From Cloacibacillus evryensis DSM 19522 (GTDB lineage Bacteria > Synergistota > Synergistia > Synergistales > Synergistaceae): a DNA stretch of 64,000 nucleotides. The position numbers and the translations under genes were made by a program. Positions 8,850 through 19,200 of the stretch are shown piece after piece. Location of the stretch: positions 62,001-126,000 of the forward strand of contig NZ_KK073872.1 in NCBI RefSeq assembly GCF_000585335.1, written 5' to 3'. The notes under the pieces were generated by a model. It had not been told where the DNA came from and did not search any database. It was given only the letters and a program-made list of their open reading frames with translations. Each line of letters starts with the position of its first letter. Position 1 is the first letter of the stretch.

Positions 8850-8945
8850 ACCGGTTCCGGTTCCGTCACGGGCTTCGGCCGGGAGGTCTTCGCCCGTCTC
8901 GCCGAACTGACGGGGGACGATTTCCGTCAGGACGAAAATCTATTT
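8850..8945 (+). repeat. 96-bp direct repeat, left copy, flanking the insertion sequence
   Basis: Identical over 96 bases to 10930-11025 and directly abutting the left end of the element. Its sequence is lyase-2 coding sequence (residues GTGSGSVTGF to DENLF), so it is a target-site duplication, not part of the element. Confidence 0.95.
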
Positions 8946-8982
8946 CCTGACTTTTGCACTTATGAGCATCAACTGAGCCTCT

Positions 8983-9015
8983 AAACAGCTGCAATCACCA
9001 TATTTGCAGCTGTTT
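8983..9015 (+). terminator. Hairpin with T-run at the left end of the insertion sequence
   Basis: AAACAGCTGCAA (8983-8994) pairs perfectly with TTGCAGCTGTTT (9004-9015), followed by TTG and TTC. It sits just after the truncated lyase frame stops (8984) and would block transcription entering the element from the host operon, a common safeguard in insertion sequences. Confidence 0.75.
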
Positions 9016-9053
9016 TTGTTCTTAAAATTATTGTAGTTTATAGTAGTTTATAT

Positions 9054-9082
9054 TTGTTATTTCATCTATATTGCTGTATAAT
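9054..9082 (+). promoter_or_regulatory. Transposase promoter
   Basis: TTGTTA (9054-9059), a 17-nt spacer and TATAAT (9077-9082). The start site would fall near 9089, directly before ATGGGAGG, which makes GGGAGG the ribosome site for the TTG start at 9106. Confidence 0.65.
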
Positions 9083-9105
9083 GTCTGTGTATGGGAGGCG
9101 AGGCT

Positions 9106-10278
9106 TTGAGACTGAACACGAGACGTTCCAACGGCGTTGAATATGTTTATTTCCTGGAAAGTTACCGCGATCCTGTCACAAAGGAACCAAGGACGCGGAC
9201 TGTCAAAAGTTTTGGACGTCGGGATGTGCTCGAAGCGCGCGACCCGGATATAATGTCCAAGCTGCAGGCTGAGTGCGATAGGATAAACGCCGAGACATCT
9301 ACTTCCGTCGAAGAAAAGCTGGCGGAACTTTTTAAGAAAGCTCCCGCCGACCCTGTGTGCGAAGGGTTGTCTTTAAAGAATTACGGCATTTTCTGTTACC
9401 GCGCTCTTTGGAACGAACTGAGTATGGACGTTTGTTTCCGCGGCATACAGTCTCTTTCACGAAGCAAATGTGATCTTGCAAGAAGCGCCTTTTTCCTTTC
9501 TGCTCTGAGAAATATGCAGCCATGCTCAAAGGTCGCATCTTTCAGGCAGAAGGATTCTTATCTCTTTAATTTTGGTTCTCTGCGTTTGGATGATATGTAC
9601 AGATCTTTGAATATGTTTGCCGACTATAAGAGCAAAATAGAGGCTCACCTTTACAAAAAGCTCTTCAACGGAGAAAAGAAGAATGTCAGCGTCGCGTTTT
9701 ACGATGTGACGACTTACTATTTCGAGAGCGTCGAGGCCGACGGTTTCAGAAATTTTGGTTTTTCAAAGGACCACAGGGTTGGAGAGGTCCAGGTTTTAAT
9801 GGGACTTTTAATAGACAAATGCGGTATTCCGCTTGGATACGAGCTTTTTCCCGGAAACACGTCCGAGTTTAAGACGCTGCTTTCATCTTTGAATAAACTG
9901 AAGAAGCAGTATAAGGTCGAGAAAGTGATCGTTGTCGCCGACAGGGGCCTTAATTCCAAAAGCAATCTTGCCAGGATCAAGGAGATGGGCTTCGAGTATG
10001 TTCTTGCGTTTAAGATCCGCGGAGCTTCCGACGACGTAAAGGCCGCTGTCCTTTCCAAAGACGGATTTACAGAGTGTCTCAAAGAAGGCGAAGAAGATTC
10101 CTGCAGGTTCAAGGTATTGGAGCACACGCAGGTCGTAGTCTGTCCTGACGAGGATGGGGGCAGAAATAAGATATACCTCACAGACAGCCTTATCATAAGC
10201 TATTCGTCCAAAAGGGCGGAGAAAGATGCGAAGGACAGAGGGCGTCTGATCAAAAAAGCTGAGAAGCTTAGTCGCTAA
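9106..10278 (+). pseudogene. IS1634-like transposase, N-terminal and central part (frameshifted)
   Basis: About 390 residues. The N-terminus NGVEYVYFLESYRDPVT is typical of IS1634-family transposases. The first catalytic Asp is in FYDVTTYYFE and the second in VIVVADRGLNSKSN. The TTG at 9106 is preferred because GGGAGG lies seven bases upstream; an ATG at 9091 is in frame but sits only one or two bases after the predicted transcription start. The frame ends at TAA 10276-10278 in AEKLSR. One base of slippage near 10266-10273 would read on as VANPSMFKAEL into the next part. IS1634 itself encodes one uninterrupted protein, so this is a mutation, a sequencing error, or a programmed +1 shift. Confidence 0.88.
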
Positions 10279-10285
10279 TCCGTCA

Positions 10286-10828
10286 ATGTTCAAAGCGGAG
10301 CTCAAGAAGGGCGGAAAGAGCTTTGTCGCAGCTGATATAGACGGGAACTCGCTGAAACTCGACGCGGCCAAGATCGCCGAACAGAGCCTCTACGACGGAT
10401 ACTACGGAATACTGAGCAGCGACCCCGAGATAAGTCCGGAAGAGGCGGTGTCGATCCATCACGGCCTTTGGAAAATAGAAGAAAGCTTTCGGATAATGAA
10501 GAGCGGCCTGAGGTCGCGTCCCTGTTTTGTTTGGACGCCGGAACACATAAAAGGACACTTCGTGATCTGTTACTTAGCGCTTGTACTGCAGCGTCTTCTC
10601 GAGAAAAAACTTAAGGAGCGCGGCATTGCTGGAAGCTCTCAGGCGATACAGGATTCTTTGAACAAGGCTAACGTAATGGAGCTTCGCATCAAAGGACAGA
10701 TATTCTACGCAAAAGAGAAAACCCCAAAGCTTTACGACGAGATAGCGGATACCTTGGGAATAGCGCCCTTAAGAACTTACTCTACTAAAACCGATCTTCA
10801 AAAACATTTCCGCCACAGAATTTCATAG
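10286..10828 (+). pseudogene. IS1634-like transposase, C-terminal part
   Basis: 180 residues continuing the transposase in the +1 frame. It holds the IS4-type signature: HGLWKIEESFRIMKSGLRSR, with the third catalytic acid Glu in the IEES stretch and the conserved Lys six residues on. Joined to the part ending at 10278, the whole protein would be about 575 residues. The ATG at 10286 has no clear ribosome site, so independent translation is unlikely. Confidence 0.85.
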
Positions 10829-10863
10829 AGAGCTCTGAACTACGTAAATTGTAAAAGGTAAAG

Positions 10864-10898
10864 AGCGCTGAGCTGTGATATACCAACGGCTCAGCGCT
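10864..10898 (+). terminator. Hairpin at the right end of the insertion sequence
   Basis: AGCGCTGAGC (10864-10873) pairs perfectly with GCTCAGCGCT (10889-10898), followed by TGTTTAG. It lies 36 bp after the transposase stop and probably ends its transcript. Confidence 0.65.
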
Positions 10899-10929
10899 TG
10901 TTTAGCTGGGAGAAAGTGCTAAAGTCAGG

Positions 10930-11025
10930 ACCGGTTCCGGTTCCGTCACGGGCTTCGGCCGGGAGGTCTTCGCCCGTCTCGCCGAACTGACGGGGGACGA
11001 TTTCCGTCAGGACGAAAATCTATTT
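10930..11025 (+). repeat. 96-bp direct repeat, right copy
   Basis: Same 96 bases as 8850-8945. The lyase-2 reading frame resumes here in the original frame and continues uninterrupted to 11673. Confidence 0.95.
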
Positions 11026-11675
11026 GACGGGCTCCAGAACGGCGACATATATATCCGCGTCTCTTCCGCCCTGAAAGCGGCGGCGGCCGGCTTCTCCAAG
11101 ATCGCGGCCGATCTTCGCATCATGTCCTCCGGGCCGCGCGGCGGCTTTATGGAGATAACGATCCCCGCGGTCCTTCCGGGCTCTTCGATAATGCCCGGCA
11201 AGATCAATCCCATACTTCCCGAGCTGATGAAACAGATATACTTCCAGGTCTTCGGCTGCGACGCGGCGGTCACTCTCGCCGCGGAAAACGGCGAACTCGA
11301 CCTCAACGTATGGGAGGCCGTCATCTACAAAAATCTTTTTGAAATGATACGTTTACTGACAAAGGGTTCTCTGCTGTTCGCCGACAAATGTCTGAGGGGC
11401 GTTGCCGCGAACAGGGAGATATGCTTCCGGCACGCGGAGAATTCCACCGCGCTCGCGGCGATAGTCAGCGCCGTAATGGGTTATGAGACGGGGAGCCGTG
11501 TCGCCCGCGAAGCGATGGAGCAAAATAAAAGCGTCCTGCGGGTCGTGATCGACAGCGGCCTGATGAAAGAGGACGAAGCGAGAAAATTGCTTGCGCCCGG
11601 CAATCTGGTCGACAGCGATGTGATGGCCGAAAGCATCACGCTGGCGCGCAAAGGGCTAAAACAGGGGGGTTAAGA

Positions 11676-13307
11676 ATGAAAAATATACGTTCCACAGTGT
11701 TATTCGTTCCGTCAGCGATCTTTATCATCGTGCTTATCGCCGGTTTTATCGACATCAAGACTTTTAATTCCGTATTGACCGGCGTCTTTGAACGGCTGAT
11801 GGTGAATATGGGATGGCTCGTAAGCCTGACCATGCTCGTATTCGTCATCTTCTGCCTGACAATGCTCTTCCACCCGATCGGCAAAATTCGTATCGGAGGT
11901 CCCAACGCCAAACCGAAAATGACTCGCTGGCAGTGGTTCGCCGTCTCGCTCTGCGCGGGGATCGGAACGGGAGTCGTCTTCTGGGGCGCGGTCGAGCCGC
12001 TTCTCTTTACGATGCAGCCGGCACCCAGCCTCGGGATCGCTCCCGGCAGCAACGAAGCCGTCATCTGGGCCATGAGCACGACGTTCCTGCACTGGACGCT
12101 CACGCCCTACGCCATCTACGTCACCTTCGGCGTCATCCTCGCCTATGTCTGCGGGAACATGAGGAAGCCGTTCAACCCTAGCTCCGGTTTTGTGCCGCTC
12201 ATCGGCGATCGCGCGCTTTCCCGTAAATTCGGCGACATCGTGGACACCTTCTCGATATTCGCCCTTGCCGGAGGCATAGCCGGTTCTCTCGGCTACGGCA
12301 TACTGCAGCTTTCACGCGGCGTCGACATCATATTCGGCATCCCGTCGAGCACTTTCATCTACTGCCTGGTCGCGGCCGCGATCGTCGCCTTTTACACGCT
12401 CACCTGCATATCGGGGCTTAAAAAGGGCATCATGTGGCTCGGTGACCAGAACGGCCAGATATATATGGTCCTGCTCTTCTTCATGCTGGTGACAGGCCCG
12501 ACCGCCTATATCTTCAACCTCGGCACGCAGTCCACTGGCACCTATCTTCAGAATTTCATCGAGAGGATGACATACACCGCGCCCTTCAACAACGCCGAGC
12601 TCTGGCCGCAGTGGTGGGATATGTACTGGTGGGTGGACTGGCTCTCCTACGGTCCGATCATGGGACTCTTCTTCGTCAAGCTTTCCTACGGCAGGACGAT
12701 ACGCGAATTCGTGACGGTCAACTGGCTCCTTCCGTCGATCTTCGGGATCGTGTGGTTCAGCATCTTCGGCGGCACCGTGCTTCACGCCCAGCTCTTCGAG
12801 GGCGCCGACCTCTTCGCGCTCTATAAGGCCAAGGGAGCGGAAATACTGACCTTCGCCGCCTTCGACTACATCCCCTTCTCGGTGTTTGTAAAGCCCTTCA
12901 TGCTGATAGTGATCGCAATTTCATTCGTCACACTGGCAAACTCGATGGTAGCCACCATTTCGCTGATGTCCATGCGCAACAACCTGGGCGTCGAGGAAGG
13001 ACCTACGTCGCTGAAGATCTACTGGGGGCTTATGCTTGGCAGCGTCTCGCTCCTCTTTACTCTCTCGGGAGGCATCGACGGCATCAAGATGGTAAAGACC
13101 TTCTGCGGTTTCCCGATAATGTTCATGGGGCTTTTCATGGTCTACGGTTTTGTCAAATACATGGGCAAACGGCCGAGGGACGCCTATGGCAACTACCTCT
13201 ATGAGGACGCCGTCGCCGACGCCCCCGATTCCGGCGAACCGATGGCGAAGCAGTCGGCCGTGATGAGGAAGCTTTCAAAACTCTTCGGTATAGAGATAGA
13301 AGACTAG
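11676..13307 (+). CDS. BCCT-family betaine/carnitine/choline-type transporter
   Basis: 543 residues with about 12 membrane helices. Family marks are the glycine stretch CAGIGTGVVFWGAVEPLLF (about 92-110) in helix 3 and the aromatic box WWVDWLSYGPIMGLFFVKLS in helix 8, where tryptophans hold a quaternary ammonium group in BetP and CaiT. It is followed by the conserved GRTIREFV. BCCT carriers take up betaines, carnitine, choline, ectoine or dimethylsulfoniopropionate, by sodium or proton symport or by substrate exchange. The ATG lies 2 bp after the lyase-2 stop, with AGGGGGG as ribosome site inside the preceding frame, so it belongs to the lyase operon. That location argues for a catabolic substrate over osmoprotection. 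Confidence 0.92.
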   Translation: MKNIRSTVLFVPSAIFIIVLIAGFIDIKTFNSVLTGVFERLMVNMGWLVSLTMLVFVIFCLTMLFHPIGKIRIGGPNAKPKMTRWQWFAVSLCAGIGTGVVFWGAVEPLLFTMQPAPSLGIAPGSNEAVIWAMSTTFLHWTLTPYAIYVTFGVILAYVCGNMRKPFNPSSGFVPLIGDRALSRKFGDIVDTFSIFALAGGIAGSLGYGILQLSRGVDIIFGIPSSTFIYCLVAAAIVAFYTLTCISGLKKGIMWLGDQNGQIYMVLLFFMLVTGPTAYIFNLGTQSTGTYLQNFIERMTYTAPFNNAELWPQWWDMYWWVDWLSYGPIMGLFFVKLSYGRTIREFVTVNWLLPSIFGIVWFSIFGGTVLHAQLFEGADLFALYKAKGAEILTFAAFDYIPFSVFVKPFMLIVIAISFVTLANSMVATISLMSMRNNLGVEEGPTSLKIYWGLMLGSVSLLFTLSGGIDGIKMVKTFCGFPIMFMGLFMVYGFVKYMGKRPRDAYGNYLYEDAVADAPDSGEPMAKQSAVMRKLSKLFGIEIED

Positions 13308-13359
13308 TAATATAATAGATGCCTAAGAAATCAAAACGGCACCGAAAGGAAGATCTATA

Positions 13360-14535
13360 ATGGACTACAGAGCGGAATCACTGAAACTACACGAACAATG
13401 GAAGGGCAAGCTGGAAGTCGTGGCTACCGTCCCCGTAAAGACGAAGGACGACCTGTCGCTGGCTTACACGCCAGGCGTCGCGCAGCCCTGCCTTGAGATA
13501 CAGAAGGACGTGGAGAGAAGCTACGACCTCACGCGCCGCCACAACCTCTGCCTCGTCGTCACCGACGGCACCGCGGTGCTCGGGCTGGGCGACATCGGGC
13601 CGGAAGCGGGAATGCCGGTCATGGAGGGCAAATGCGTGCTCTTCAAGACCTTCGGCGGCGTGGACGCTTTCCCTCTCTGCATCAAGAGCAAAGACGTCGA
13701 CGAGATCGTAAACACCATATACCTCATCTCCGGCAGCTTCGGCGGCGTGAACCTTGAAGACATAGCCGCGCCGCGCTGCTTTGAGATCGAAAAGAAGCTC
13801 AAAGAAAAGTGCGACATCCCCATCTTCCATGACGACCAGCACGGCACGGCCGTCATAACGCTGGCCGGCCTCACGAACGCGCTCAAGGTCGTCGGCAAGA
13901 AGAAAGAGGAGGTCAAGGTCGTAGTCAACGGAGCGGGCGCCGCGAGCATATCGATAACAAAGCTGCTGCTAAGCGACGGCATCAAAGACGTCACCCTCTG
14001 CGACAGAACGGGGATAATCTACGAAGGCCGCGAAAAGGGCATGAACCCCATCAAACAGGAAATGGCACTTGTGACCAACGTGAAAAAACAGCAGGGATCG
14101 CTTGCCGACGCCATGAAAGGCGCGGACGTATTCATCGGGGTCTCCGCCCCCGGCACCGTGACCCAGGACATGGTCCGCTCAATGGCGAAAGACGCGATAA
14201 TCTTCGCCTGCGCCAACCCGACGCCTGAGATATACCCCGACGAGGCGAAGGCCGCCGGAGCCGCCGTGATCGCGACCGGCAGAAGCGACTTCCCGAACCA
14301 GATAAACAACGTCCTCGCCTTCCCGGGGATCTTCCGCGGAACCTTTGACGTGCGCGCGAGCGACATCAACGACGCGATGAAGATCGCCGCCTCGCGGGCG
14401 CTCGCCGGGCTCATCAGCGACGAAGAGCTTTCAGCCGACTACATCATCCCCGCAGCCTTCGACCCGAAGGTGGGGCCGGCGGTGGCGAAGGCCGTCGCGC
14501 AGGCGGCGCGTGAGAGCGGAGTGGCGAGGATCTAG
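13360..14535 (+). CDS. Malic enzyme (malate to pyruvate, short bacterial form)
   Basis: 391 residues, the size of the short NAD(P)-malic enzymes. It decarboxylates malate to pyruvate and CO2 while reducing NAD(P)+. Seen in order: SLAYTPGVAQPC, VVTDGTAVLGLGDIGP with the metal-binding neighbourhood, NLEDIAAPRCFEIE, FHDDQHGTAV, a Rossmann motif VVNGAGAASISI, and FACANPTPEI. The ATG follows AAAGGAAG. It sits between the transporter and fumarase, so fumarate formed by the lyases can pass through malate to pyruvate and then to the oxidoreductase encoded at 16211. Whether it prefers NAD or NADP is not clear; the residue after the first beta strand is not diagnostic. Confidence 0.93.
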   Translation: MDYRAESLKLHEQWKGKLEVVATVPVKTKDDLSLAYTPGVAQPCLEIQKDVERSYDLTRRHNLCLVVTDGTAVLGLGDIGPEAGMPVMEGKCVLFKTFGGVDAFPLCIKSKDVDEIVNTIYLISGSFGGVNLEDIAAPRCFEIEKKLKEKCDIPIFHDDQHGTAVITLAGLTNALKVVGKKKEEVKVVVNGAGAASISITKLLLSDGIKDVTLCDRTGIIYEGREKGMNPIKQEMALVTNVKKQQGSLADAMKGADVFIGVSAPGTVTQDMVRSMAKDAIIFACANPTPEIYPDEAKAAGAAVIATGRSDFPNQINNVLAFPGIFRGTFDVRASDINDAMKIAASRALAGLISDEELSADYIIPAAFDPKVGPAVAKAVAQAARESGVARI

Positions 14536-14568
14536 TTCCTTAAAGACATACTGCCGGAGGATATGAAC

Positions 14569-15942
14569 GTGGAGTACAGGACAGAACACGACACAATGGG
14601 AGAAATGAGGGTCCCCGCCGACAAATACTGGGGGGCGCAGACCCAGCGCAGCTTCCAGAATTTTGAGATCGGGACGGAAAAGATGCCGGCCGAAATAATC
14701 GGGGCCTTCGCGGTCCTCAAAAAGGCCGCCGCCGTCGCCAACATGAGGCTCGGCAGGATCGACGAAAAAAAAGCGGACCTTATCGCCGAAGTCTGCGGCG
14801 AGATATCCGGGGGGAAACTCGACGGCAACTTCCCGCTCGCCGTCTGGCAGACCGGCAGCGGTACCCAGTCGAATATGAACGTCAACGAAGTGATAGCGAA
14901 CAGGGCGAACGAGATCGCCGGTGAAAAAATCGTCCATCCGAATGACGACGTCAATCGTTCGCAAAGCTCAAACGACACCTTTCCGACCGCGATGCATATC
15001 GCCGCCGTTCTCGCCATTGAGGATAAACTTCTTCCCTCTCTGCGCGCGCTGAAAAATACGCTTCAGCGGCTCTCCGAAGAAAACGCCTCCGTGATCAAGA
15101 TCGGGCGCACCCATCTCCAGGACGCCACGCCTCTAACCTTCGGGCAGGAAGTCAGCGGCTGGTACGGCATGACGGACAAGGCGGAACAGATGATAACGGC
15201 GGCCCTGCCTTGGCTGAAAGAACTCGCCCTCGGCGGCACCGCCGTCGGAACGGGGCTCAACACACACCCGGACTTCGGCAGGATCGCCGCGGAAGAAATA
15301 TCGAAGATCACCGGCAAAGACTTCCGCACGGCGCCGAACAAATTCCACGCGCTGACAAGCAAGGACGCTCTCGTCTTCGCGCACGGCGCGCTCAAAGCGC
15401 TGGCCGCGGACCTGATGAAGATCGCGAACGACGTCCGCCTGCTGGCGAGCGGCCCCCGCTGCGGCATCGGAGAAATACTGATCCCCGAAAACGAACCGGG
15501 CAGCTCGATAATGCCGGGCAAAGTCAACCCTACCCAATGCGAGTCCATGACGATGGTCGCCGTGCAGGTCATGGCGAACGACGTCGCGGTGGGCTTATCC
15601 GCTTCGCAGGGCAATTTTGAGCTGAACGTATTCATGCCGGTCTGCATCCACAACTTCCTTCAGTCCGTGCGCCTTCTTGCCGACGGGATGCGTTCCTTTG
15701 AAAAAAACTGTGTTTCAGGCATCAGGCCCAACCTGCCGGTCATGGAGGGATACCTGAAAAACTCGCTCATGCTCGTCACCGCGCTGAACCCGATCATCGG
15801 ATATGAAAAGGCCGCGGCCGCGGCGAAAAAGGCGCATAAAGAAAACACGACGCTGAAGGAAGCCGTGACAGGCCTCGGCTATCTGACCGCGGAAGAATTT
15901 GACCGGGCCGTGCGCCCGGAAAATATGATAAAACCGCAATAG
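14569..15942 (+). CDS. fumC: Class II fumarate hydratase
   Basis: 457 residues. It interconverts fumarate and malate without an iron-sulfur cluster. All diagnostic motifs are present: [59 protein letters not shown] with the catalytic His, and [15 protein letters not shown]. An ATG at 14563 is in frame, but GGAGG (14556-14560) would be only two bases from it. GTG 14569 is spaced eight bases and gives the usual N-terminus [12 protein letters not shown], so I choose it. It follows malic enzyme by 33 bp. Its ordinary motifs contrast with the altered lyases 1 and 2 and show that plain fumarase activity is already provided for. Confidence 0.95.
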   Translation: MEYRTEHDTMGEMRVPADKYWGAQTQRSFQNFEIGTEKMPAEIIGAFAVLKKAAAVANMRLGRIDEKKADLIAEVCGEISGGKLDGNFPLAVWQTGSGTQSNMNVNEVIANRANEIAGEKIVHPNDDVNRSQSSNDTFPTAMHIAAVLAIEDKLLPSLRALKNTLQRLSEENASVIKIGRTHLQDATPLTFGQEVSGWYGMTDKAEQMITAALPWLKELALGGTAVGTGLNTHPDFGRIAAEEISKITGKDFRTAPNKFHALTSKDALVFAHGALKALAADLMKIANDVRLLASGPRCGIGEILIPENEPGSSIMPGKVNPTQCESMTMVAVQVMANDVAVGLSASQGNFELNVFMPVCIHNFLQSVRLLADGMRSFEKNCVSGIRPNLPVMEGYLKNSLMLVTALNPIIGYEKAAAAAKKAHKENTTLKEAVTGLGYLTAEEFDRAVRPENMIKPQ

Positions 15943-16054
15943 CCGCGGATCACAGAAGCAGCGGTCCGGTGAGAACGCTGAAGACCACTTGGGACTGGTA
16001 CAAATAAGGCTTACCGCCTCCTACCCACACAGGAGATATCGCATCACAGAAAAC

Positions 16055-16095
16055 CCGGCGGCCGATCCGTATCTTTACAGGGCCGCCGGATTTTT
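16055..16095 (+). terminator. Intrinsic terminator after fumC
   Basis: CCGGCGGCC (16055-16063) pairs with GGCCGCCGG (16081-16089), followed by ATTTTT. It closes the lyase-to-fumarase operon. The 110 bp before it hold nothing I recognise. Confidence 0.88.
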
Positions 16096-16210
16096 AATAT
16101 CTAAAAAAAAGTAAGGCGGCATAGAAAATATTTATTATATTTATAATTGAGGTATAATAGGTCCAATAATAATAGTCTGAATATTTGTAATAATATGGGA
16201 GGAACGAATC

Positions 16211-19200
16211 ATGTCAGAGAAAAAGATGGTAACGCTGGATGGCAACGAAGCGGCGGCGCACGTGGCGCACGCGGTAAACGAAGTGATATCGATCTACCCG
16301 ATCACGCCGTCGTCGCCGATGGGCGAATGGTCGGATCAGTGGTCGGCGGAATCGCGTCCCAACATCTGGGGCACAGTGCCGCTGGTGGAAGAGATGCAGA
16401 GCGAGGCGGGGGCCTCGGGAGCCTACCACGGAGCGCTGCAGGCGGGAGCATTGGGCACCACCTTCACCGCCTCCCAGGGACTCCTGCTCATGATCCCCAA
16501 CATGTACAAAATAGCGGGCGAACTCACCAGCACAGTCATGCACGTAACAGCCAGAAGCGTGGCCGCCCACGCGCTCTCCATCTTCGGAGACCACTCCGAC
16601 GTCATGGCCGTGCGCAACACCGGCTGGGCCATGCTCTCCTCTGCGACAGTGCAGGAATCCATGGACAACGCGCTCATCGCGCAAATGGCGACCCTCGAAG
16701 GCAAAGTTCCCGTCCTCCACTTCTTCGACGGCTTCCGCACCAGCCACGAAGAAATGAAAATAGAAGAAATCCCCTACGACGCCATGCGCGCCTGCATAGA
16801 CGACGACCTCGTGCGCGAACACAGATACAACCGCCTCACGCCCGACGCGCCCTTCATCCGCGGCACCGCGCAAAACCCCGACGTATTCTTCCAGTCGATG
16901 GAAGGACGCAACCGCTACTACGCCGACATGCCCGACACCGTCCAGCAAGCGATGGACAAATTCGCGAAAACCATAGGCAGACAATACCACCTCTTCGACT
17001 ACTACGGCAGCCCCGAAGCCGAGCGAGTCATAATCATCATGGGCTCCGGCGCTGCGGTAGCGCGCGAAGCCGTAGACCGCCTGAACCAAGAGGGAGAAAA
17101 AGTTGGCCTAATAATCGTGCGCCTCTTCCGCCCCTTCGACATCACAAGATTCACAAACGCCCTCCCCGGGACAGTCAAAAAAATAGCCGTCCTCGACCGC
17201 AGCAAAGACCCTGCGGCCAACAGCGAGCCCCTCTGCGCCGACGTCAAAGAAGCCCTCAACGGCTCCGGCATCACCATAGTGGGAGGCCGCTACGGCCTCT
17301 CCTCCAAAGACTTCACCCCGGCCATGGTCAAAGGAGTCTACGACGAACTCCGCAAACTCGCCCCCAAAGACGGCTTCACCATAGGCATAGAAGACGACGT
17401 CACCTACACCAGCCTCCCCTACGACCCGTCATTCGACACAGAAAACCCCAAAACAGTCAGATGCCTCTTCTACGGCCTCGGCTCAGACGGCACAGTGGGA
17501 GCCAACAAAAACTCCATCAAAATCATCGGCCAGGAAACAGACCTCTACGCCCAGGGCTACTACAGCTACGACTCCAAAAAATCCGGAGGAATAACCGTAA
17601 GCCACCTGCGCTTCGGTCCCGACCCCATATACGCCAGCTACCTCATAAACAAAGCCAACTTCCTGGCCTGCCACGTCTACAGCTTCCTCGAAAAACTCGA
17701 CATCCTGAAAAACGCGGCAGACGGCGGAACATTCCTCCTCAACGCCCCCTTCGGCCCCGAACAAATCTGGGACAAACTGCCGAAAACATACCAGCAAAAA
17801 ATAATAGACAAACACCTCAAACTCTACGTCATAGACGCCGTTAAAATAGCCAAACAAACAGGCATGGGCTCCCGCACCAACACCATCATGCAGACCTGCT
17901 TCTTCGCCATCAGCGGCATCCTGCCCCAGGACAAAGCCATAAAAGCCATCAAAGACTCAATAATCAAAAGCTACACCAAAAAAGGACAGGCCATAGTAGA
18001 CAAAAACATCAAAGCCGTAGACGAAACACTAGCCAACCTCTACCAAGTCAAAGTGCCGGCCGAAGCGACATCCGCCTTCGACATCCTGCCGCCCGTAGCC
18101 GAAGACGCCCCCGAATTCGTCAAACAAATACTCGGCCCCATGATGATAATGGAAGGAGACAGCCTCCCCGTCTCCGCCCTGCCCGAAGACGGCACCTACC
18201 CCAGCGCCACCACCCAATACGAAAAAAGAAACATAGCCATAGACATCCCCGTCTGGGACCCGTCCCTCTGCATCCAATGCGGCAAATGCGTCCTCGTCTG
18301 CCCCCACGCGGCCATAAGAGCCAAAGTCTACGCCCCCGAAAAACTCGAACAGGCGCCGGCAGCATTCAGACACGCCCAAGCCAAATTCCCCAACTTCAAA
18401 GACTATGACTTCACCATCCAGACCGCGCCCGAAGACTGCACCGGCTGCGGCCTCTGCGCGGCCAACTGCCCCATAAACAAAACCAAAGCCGAAGACCCGC
18501 ACCGTCCGCTCATCATGCGCACCCAAATGCCCATAAGAGAGACAGAAAAAGCAAACTGGAACTACTTCCTCAGCCTGCCCGAAACAGACAAAGCCAAACT
18601 CAACACAGCGACAGTCAAAGACGTCCAACTCCTGAGACCCCTCTTCGAATTCTCGGGAGCCTGCGCGGGCTGCGGAGAAACCCCCTACCTCAAACTCCTC
18701 TCCCAACTCTTCGGAGACAGAGCCATAATCGCCAACGCCACCGGCTGCTCCTCGATATACGGAGGCAACCTCCCCACCACCCCGTGGGCCGTAAACGACC
18801 AGGGCAGAGGCCCTGCGTGGAGCAACTCCCTCTTTGAAGACGCGGCAGAATTCGGCCTCGGCTTCCGCCTCACCATAGACAAACACAGAGAATACGCGGC
18901 TGAACTGCTCACCAAAATGACCCCCGAACTGGGAGAACAGACAGTCAGAGAAATACTTGACGCGCCGCAGACCACCGGCGAACAAATCAAAGCCGTAACA
19001 GACGAAATAGACCGCCTCAAAGAACAACTCTGCTGCATAGAGACACAACAGGCAGAAGAACTCGAATCAGTCATAGACAACCTCGCCAAAAAATCAGTCT
19101 GGTGCGTGGGAGGAGACGGCTGGGCCTACGACATCGGCTACGGGGGACTCGACCACGTAATAGCCAGCGGCAAAAACGTCAACATCCTTGTACTTGACAC

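Larger units (their letters stand above)
8946..10929 (+). mobile_element. IS1634-like insertion sequence (IS4 superfamily), 1984 bp
   Basis: Terminal inverted repeats of 16 bp match at all but one base: CCTGACTTTTGCACTT (8946-8961) against the complement of 10914-10929. Between them lie a promoter, a frameshifted DDE transposase and an inward hairpin at each end. The element is flanked by 96-bp direct repeats. The founding member IS1634 of Mycoplasma mycoides is known for long target duplications of variable length, and the transposase matches that family in layout. AT content is higher than in the host genes, consistent with a recent arrival. Confidence 0.93.
8154..11673 (+). pseudogene. Aspartate ammonia-lyase-like lyase (lyase 2), split by an insertion sequence
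   Basis: The ATG at 8154 follows GGAGG (8139-8143). The 5' part (8154-8945, 264 codons) has [49 protein letters not shown] and TAVGTGSG. The 3' part (11026-11673) has MSSGPRGGFMEI, the signature [11 protein letters not shown] and a C-terminal domain ending KGLKQGG. Excising the 1984-bp element and one 96-bp repeat joins the parts in frame as 479 residues, the normal aspartase length. As present, translation runs into the element and stops at 8984 after 277 residues, without the catalytic loop. Like lyase 1 it has Cys in the RTC.QD motif where fumarase has His and aspartase Gln, so the pair may share an unusual substrate. The insertion may also be polar on the transporter and fumarate genes. 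Confidence 0.92.

Noticed and set aside
8850-11025. The 96-bp direct repeats as part of the insertion sequence itself
   Set aside because: The inverted repeats begin exactly at 8946 and end exactly at 10929, inside the direct repeats, and the repeated sequence encodes lyase-2 residues in frame.
15943-16050. Structured RNA between fumC and its terminator
   Set aside because: Only short, weak pairings are visible, and nothing matches a known motif.
16147-17844. 565-codon frame overlapping nifJ on the same strand
   Set aside because: It is an Arg/Pro/His-rich shadow of the pyruvate oxidoreductase, which is unmistakable in the other frame.
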